Shown: positions 59,101-64,000 of the stretch, piece after piece
Numbering within the stretch: the stretch's first letter is position 1
Layout: the number at the start of each line of letters is the position of its first letter
Assembly (NCBI GenBank): GCA_009760855.2
Contig: WPIO01000028.1
Location: 2,622,501 to 2,686,500, forward strand
Length of the DNA stretch: 64,000 nucleotides
Reading direction: 5' to 3'
DNA from: Cristatella mucedo
Taxonomy: Eukaryota > Bryozoa > Phylactolaemata > Cristatellidae
Notes under the pieces: generated by a model
Databases searched by the model: none
Seen by the model: the letters and a program-made list of their open reading frames with translations, nothing else
Told to the model about the DNA's origin: nothing
Translations under genes and position numbers: made by a program

Positions 59101-60236
59101 GACCAGAAGCTAAAGACTATATGCTAATCTCAGTCTTCACTCCGTTCGTGAGAAAAGACCGCTGTGCCCTTGTGCCTGATCAAATTTTGCATTTAAAACT
59201 GATCAATTGACATGCCTTCTTTTTAACACGTGCACAGCATCTGGAAAGAGATTTTATTATCTTGGGGTCCTAAGTAAAAGCGAATGTGAATACCATTGCA
59301 GTAAACATAATTTTTATAGATTGTCGTTTGCTTTACACTTTCTCTTTGTTGCGTTACATTACATTACATTGCATTGGACATACTAGTTGGTTCTCAATAA
59401 GCCGTAAGAGGCAGCAGTATTAATTGGGTTTGCAATGCCAGACGGGGCATCCTTGTGGAACGAAGAAATATGATCGCTCTGGCAAGCCTTTTGAAAAGGC
59501 GAAAGCATCGTACACAAATGTAGCGTTGTGATTGGCGACAATGGCTGACAAGGTGGTCGGGTAGACAGACTACCCACGATCTCAGTCGAGAGTCGGCCAT
59601 GAGTCGTTTACTCACATCAGCCGTTTGCATTTCGCATAGCCAGTGCAGTTAATTAATCCACATTAATCGTACTGCAGGTCGTGTAGTGAAAAATTCCGGG
59701 TACTCGCGCCTCATGGCTCCGGTTTGCTTCGGGAGACTTCCGCTGGGCGTCCGATTATCAACTGCAGACTAGGCTGCACTCTAAATTGTTGTCCGACTAG
59801 CTAGCGGACGCCTTACCTCGCTTGGGCCAGTATCCTAATCGAACTTTCTAAGCAGGAAAAAATACAACTGTGCCGATTTGCGAGGATAGCTATCTACTAA
59901 TGACTGTTCTTGGATTTTTATTTTTTAATTGAGCGAGTTTTTCACAAGAATGTTCCAGATCAGATTTTGATGTGCCTGCGATGAGATTGACGGACGCCAG
60001 AATGAGGTGTTACTCAAGCTGTTCACAGGCAGAATGGCTTCTTTCAGGGCCTCGCTGTGCCGATCATGATCCTATTTTTGGTCGAAGCTCTCACCAACTA
60101 TATTTGGACATTGAGCTCAAGGGGTCACTCCATCGAAGATTGCAATAGCCCCAAGTCGCTGACAGTGGAGACAAACGCCAGCGAAACTCGTGAGTCAAAA
60201 AGCGAGCCATGTATTTTGCATCTTGGCGTCAGCTGA
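47622..60236 (+). CDS. MARVEL-domain four-transmembrane protein, gene C (complete, 4 exons)
   Basis: Join of 47622-48404, 54240-54437, 58574-58666 and 60048-60236; 420 aa from the first ATG, or 211 aa if translation starts at 48249 (MANNEAAD), which has a strong Kozak context. All introns are phase 0 and match gene B intron positions. Helices from the long start lie at about 252-275, 292-312, 331-349 and 359-380, with a 40-residue polar tail rich in Ser, Glu and Lys. The long N-terminus is Ala-rich and low-complexity, unusual for MARVEL proteins, and may be 5' UTR. Identity to gene B is low, but alignment is clear at the exon ends. Expected role is in membrane organisation or vesicle traffic, as for the family. 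Subfamily is unknown. Confidence 0.7.
49258..49425 (+). mobile_element. SINE S1 (tRNA-derived)
   Basis: aaggaggtaaggtgctcgct, tggctcgaatcctgcag, cgttaaggctcttctgccg and gttaaatcagctaa. In gene C intron 1. Confidence 0.7.
50105..50152. repeat. (TC)n microsatellite
   Basis: Pure CT tract in gene C intron 1. DNA from 49430 to 51950 otherwise shows nothing supported. Confidence 0.95.
51960..52265 (-). mobile_element. Highly decayed L2-like LINE fragment
   Basis: The reverse strand reads TTANLLGAFAIS, matching the TSKLVHAFVTS block in position. Weak and without a tail. Confidence 0.35.
52270..54239. other. Gene C intron 1, no recognised element
   Basis: Short frames without motifs. GC rises after 54040 toward exon 2. 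Confidence 0.4.
54240..54437 (+). CDS. Gene C exon 2 (TM1-TM2)
   Basis: The acceptor is cgttttactaag/GGC and the donor ATC/gtaagt; 66 codons, phase 0. It encodes GLATAGAWVSISAYYC (helix 1), a loop with NNQQGSNSELL, then PFVVMVATIVAEGALLYMYM (helix 2) and a basic turn with RSPGK. The layout matches gene B exon 2 with a longer first loop. Confidence 0.72.
54438..55845. other. Gene C intron 2, no recognised element
   Basis: A GC-rich remainder to ~54720, then AT-leaning unique DNA. Confidence 0.4.
55850..56350 (+). mobile_element. Decayed L2-like LINE, ORF2 C-terminal region
   Basis: Order and sense match the LINE (aacctttcactagatgac, gcccatgcatctgctacatc, gcagctaggtc), but reading frames are lost. 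Confidence 0.45.
57362..57505 (+). mobile_element. SINE S2 (tRNA-derived head, L2-like tail)
   Basis: ttgacccagtggttaaggtg, gtgggctcgagccctgtgg, then the tail gtgaagcgcctgaatataga. Confidence 0.75.
57512..58329 (-). other. Minus-strand open frames, unrecognised
   Basis: Two minus-strand frames (165 codons, 57512-58009; 107 codons, 58006-58329) lie end to end with a 4-base overlap inside gene C intron 2. The products, such as LWIAVLDKHLPEATKLACCD and DKPLIDSIKLRLGEPDHLG, look protein-like, but I recognise no family. They could be an old mobile-element ORF or chance. Confidence 0.3.
58574..58666 (+). CDS. Gene C exon 3 (TM3)
   Basis: Thirty-one codons between ccgcttgcag/CTC and TGG/gtgagt. 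It encodes LCFYHVAWAGGACSGAILIT and ends SYAFW. Length (93 against 90 bases), phase and the FYHV/TYHV motif match gene B exon 3. The exon holds three cysteines. Confidence 0.7.
59333..59376 (+). mobile_element. Second LINE family, tail remnant
   Basis: cactttctctttgttgcg is followed at once by ttacattacattacattgca. A minimal truncated copy in gene C intron 3. Confidence 0.45.
60048..60236 (+). CDS. Gene C exon 4 (TM4, cytosolic tail, stop)
   Basis: The acceptor is cttctttcag/GGC; 62 codons and stop TGA at 60234-60236. It begins GLAVPIMILFLVEALTNYIW, which aligns without gaps to the gene A exon start (V4, L9, F10, E13, A14, N17 and W20 shared). A hydrophilic tail of about 40 residues follows. 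An internal GTGAGT at 60190 is a potential alternative donor that would replace the last 15 residues. I see no canonical AATAAA in the next several hundred bases. Confidence 0.68.
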   Translation, partial: GLAVPIMILFLVEALTNYIWTLSSRGHSIEDCNSPKSLTVETNASETRESKSEPCILHLGVS

Positions 60237-62985
60237 AGGCAAACTTCGCTGAAGCTGCTAGCTCAGGAGTGCGAAGCAATGGCGCTACCATGTTTTGTTG
60301 CTTAGCCGAAGCAGAACAACGTCCGCTGTCTCGGTGACAGCCTATGGCGTTAGGCTACTTGATTCTTCGAGTCATCGACCTATTGACGCCAATCTTCGGC
60401 TGCAACCAGAAAAGGCTGAGCAAGCCATCCCTGTCAGTGGTCAGTGCTGAAAAAGCCACAGACAAAGCGAAGTCGGTGTCTTTTACTGTCAGGTGTCTAC
60501 ATCCAAAGCTGAGATTTCTGCTTTGCTTCAGCAAGGTGGGTTGTAAATATATATATATATATATATATACATATGAAAATATGAATATATACGCACACAC
60601 GTGCATATAGATACACACACATATATACATTTACATATACGTAGAAGAATGAGGAAATAATAGCAGACTATTATATCTATGGAGCTAACTTGAAATGTAT
60701 CGGCACTTCTGTGCTTGCTAAAAAAATCACTTGCGCTCGCACAGAATGAGTAGCACAGTAGCTGGCGCATTTAATTTTTTTAGGTATTGTATAATTTTGT
60801 GACACCGCCAAGCTCCTTTAACTATGCACTCGCAGTTATATCTTTGCCGATCTATATCGAAATATGTGAAGCTTGAGCGCCTGCATCGGCTGCGGAAAGG
60901 TCACGAAGAAAATTCCACCGACTGTGCGCATGACGGCATGTGGCGTCGCAGTGGCTCGCATTTCACGCCAAACGTTACCATCCCATCGCGGACTTCATCT
61001 GAAACTCGCGGACGTTGATTTGATTTTCCGAAGCTCTTAGGCTGCAGCGAAACGCTTCGAAAATAGAGGTATCATTAGAGGTCAACACGACACCCACGCT
61101 CAAGCGAACTCCGGTGCATGAATGTCGCGAAGAAAGAACGCGGCCTGAGGCATCAGCGCTGCAGTAGTGCTATGAATTCTGGCCTACGCGCACACGTAAC
61201 GCGAAAGCGGTTCGCGTTCAGTAAGCGCGCGGATCCATCAGAGCGCGAGCTAATACACACTATTACTACTGTTAATAGCATTTCGTTTGAATAGCGTCCT
61301 AAGATAGAGGAGTCTCAGTCCCGATGCTTTAATGCACCGCTCACGGCACCCTCTGCTGCACGGCGACAGTTTCGATTGATAAAACCACTTTGTGCTGAAA
61401 AAGAGCTTGCCGCGACAAGGAGGACTCGCTGTTAAGCGAATGGCCGCGGTACGTGCGGGCGACGGTTCTAAAGCTCTTACTCACCCAGTGACGAACACGA
61501 AGACCTAGGCCGGCGTGCTTGCAATAAGGTTTATTGTTATGTATCTCCGCTCAGCACTGAAGGAGATATTATGCCTTGCACGCCACCTTCCAATGCTCGA
61601 GCCTTACTGCCGCAGCCGCTGCAGCAGCCGCTCGAAGCCTCCAGAATGTCACATCCAGGTATTCCGGGTCTCTACTCGACTGCTCGAATGCTTGATCTCT
61701 CGCAAATGCCAAGTGCCTAGAAGGATGAGAAATAGTTCTCTTAGGAGGCCATGCTGTTGTTTTATTGTTATCACATCCTTGTTATCTACGCAGGGGGTGT
61801 CGACTCACTCTCAGCCATTTTTAGCTATACTGCCGCTGAAGCGGCGGCTAGAAGCGCAGACGTGGGTGCAGGTAAATGACATCACGTTGAAGAGGGCTCG
61901 GTTACCGCAATTCAGCGAAGGAGGTTGGGCGCTGGCTAGCTGTTGAAGATGGCTCAGATACTAGCAGGATGTCTGTGAGCGCCAGCGGCAGCGTAGCGTC
62001 GGGCTAGCTAGTGCACTAAATTCAAATTCAGCCGGCCGCAGCCTGCAGCTGCCAAGTCGTACAGAATGCGCCCGATTGCGTTCTCATCCGTACGCGCGTG
62101 CCTGTGCGCCCTATGTATCTCGGCTCGCTGCGAACCGGGTTCTAAGCGTAGATTTGGGTGCCTTAGAAACGAAACGTTTCTAACGTGTGCGACCCACGCG
62201 ATCTTCGTCCTTCTGAGCGACAGTTGGAGCGAAGGGCATCAGTCCGGGTAGGGGTCAGGAGCGAGGGTGATCGCTGTGGCGCTCTGGTACTGGGGGGGGG
62301 GGCAAGAGGAGGCTTTGGTGCGGAGAGGTATTTGTGGCTGTGCCTGGGTAGCGGGACGTAGAGGTGGCTCAGGTATCCGGTGACGGAAGGGCAGGACAGT
62401 CCTCAGGGGAGGCAGGGTACTGGGTGGCGAGGGAAGGACACTAAGAGGTGGAGGAGACTCAGTCACTCGTTGGGCGATTGCATGTATTGAAAAGCATCTG
62501 TAGGCGGCTCACTGCGACATCTGTAAGTGCATGCTGCCCTGCCGCTGCTCCCGTCATTATTTTTTTTAGGCGAAGTAACGTTGGTAGAGAGCTGTGTGTG
62601 GCGGCAGGCGCTGCTGACGTATCCCGTAGGAAATCAGGAATGCACAAATATTAAGTTCATGCTAGCAATGACATGACATTCTGCGTTGACTCTCACTGAT
62701 GCACGGTGCCTTTTAGGAAACGGATCAACAATCACTGGTCGTGGAAATAAACTGGAAAGCAGCACGCGTGTAAACCGCAAGATCTATGCATATGTAGTTA
62801 AAATAACACCTAGATTTATGCTCTGGAGACGATTCCTGCTTCATGCTGGCAAGAAATATCTCAAATCCGTGGATATAGGAGTTGATTGTTAAAATGTTTC
62901 TTTACAGCACCTATTAAAAGCGCCCATAGTGAGATTCACAAAAGAGCAAAACTTCTATCCATAAGAGTTGCACTTGCACAGCGTG
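60237..62985. other. Downstream of gene C, mostly featureless
   Basis: Includes an (AT)n run at about 60547-60568 and a G10 run near 62290. GC rises at 61900-62250. Frames up to 143 codons carry no motif. No further MARVEL exon was found. Confidence 0.4.
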
Positions 62986-62989
62986 AACA

Positions 62990-63930
62990 TGTAAATATGG
63001 TGGATGGCAGCATATTCAGTCTCGGCACAAACAAGTACACAAAGGAACAATCGCACAAACCTACTAAGTGCTGTGATAAACATGTGCGTTTTTAGCTTCT
63101 TTTTAAATGTCATTAAGTCATGGGATGTCGTGATATGATGTCAGTCGGGAGTAAGGTCCAGGTCTCGGAACATACGAACTAGAGGCATGGTCTCCGAAGG
63201 GTTTGAAGTTGGTACGAGGTATAGCTACACGATTATATTCAGATAGTGGGTGTTTCGATGCCGGGACCGGTGGGGGAGTAGTCCTGATGGGTTTGCTGGA
63301 ACCAGATAATTAAGTGACCTAAAAGTGAGTGGCAGAACCTTGAAGTCGATGCGCTGCTTGACTGGGCATTAGTGCAGGTCGGCGAGAAGTTGTGCAATGT
63401 GGTAACTGCAATGCTCACGTCAGACAACCCAGGCTCCAGAGTTTTTACCAATTGTAACTGCCTGACTGCACAGGCCGGTAGGCCAGCAAGCAGTGTGTTA
63501 CAGAAGCCCAGAGGGGATATCACAAATGCATGGAGCAATTATGATGTAGTATCCCCGTCTAAGCAAACCAGAATTTAAGCAATGTTATGTAGCTGAAAGT
63601 AGGCAGACTTGACTGTGAAGCTGATGTGGTCATCCAGTGAAATGTCACTTTGGAATAGGAAACCTGGATTTTGTTAAGAAGCTACAAGAGAAATGCTGGC
63701 TGAGCCAAATCTGAGCGTCAGGTCTTCCAATTTCTGAGTCGGCACGGTTTTTCATAACTAGTAAGTTGGATTTACTGTCATTCAATGTGTGAATTTATCC
63801 CTGCCATCTTATTTAGGTGTCAGTAATTCACTCAGCAAGGCTGCTGAGAGATTTTGACGTGCTGCAGGGCTGGGAGGGATCAAAGCAAAGGTACAAGTGA
63901 GGATCGTCTATATGCATCTCAATTATTCAC
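62990..63930 (-). mobile_element. L2-like LINE, post-RT region to 3' end
   Basis: Antisense. The reverse strand reads HAFVISPLGFCNTLLAGLPA and VRQLQLVKTLE, and near 63900 the RT-proximal block after the catalytic box. It serves as the uninterrupted reference for the nested insertion near 21546. Confidence 0.7.
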
Positions 63931-64000
63931 TAAACCAGTGGGCGATTAATTTCAGTACGCATTCGTTAGAAAATAAAAAAATTCACAAGAACTGAGTAAT

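Overview
This 64 kb window is animal nuclear DNA, not prokaryotic. It has exons with GT-AG introns of 1.4 to 5.8 kb, CpG-island promoters, several hundred bases of dinucleotide repeat, tRNA-derived SINEs and many 5'-truncated non-LTR (L2/CR1-type) retrotransposon copies. Repeat style suggests an invertebrate. I could not fix the phylum from sequence alone.

The main gene content is a head-to-tail tandem array of at least three paralogous four-transmembrane MARVEL-domain (MAL/CMTM/plasmolipin-like) genes, all on the + strand. Almost all of it lies in small exons that are hard to see as open reading frames. Gene A is present only as its terminal exon (801-914); the rest lies before the window. 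Gene B is apparently complete: exons 12824-12907, 17705-17881, 20266-20355 and 24331-24432, about 150 aa, with a CpG island at its first exon and a poly(A) signal at 24679. Gene C is also complete: exons 47622 (or 48249)-48404, 54240-54437, 58574-58666 and 60048-60236, about 420 or 211 aa. It too starts in a CpG island and may carry an Ala-rich N-terminal extension. All three introns of B and C are phase 0 and lie at equivalent protein positions. The terminal exon of A starts at the same position and is 28/32 identical to that of B at protein level.

The rest is mostly transposon debris. There is an L2-like LINE family with a (ATT)n tail, and a second CR1/L2-like family with a (TTACA)n tail. 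There are two tRNA-type SINE families, S1 and S2; S2 carries a 3' tail resembling the L2-like LINE. A Tc1/mariner transposase scrap (6421-6600) and a frameshifted transposon-like ORF (41995-42393) are also present. Several nested insertions are legible: an AT-rich element with a 7-bp target duplication inside a LINE (2265-2474), a LINE 3' end with a TAGGCA duplication inside another LINE (21546-21741), and a GC-rich candidate solo LTR carrying a ~290-bp (AC)n tract that splits an S1 SINE (36368-37395). I found no functional tRNA, rRNA, CRISPR or prokaryotic operon features.
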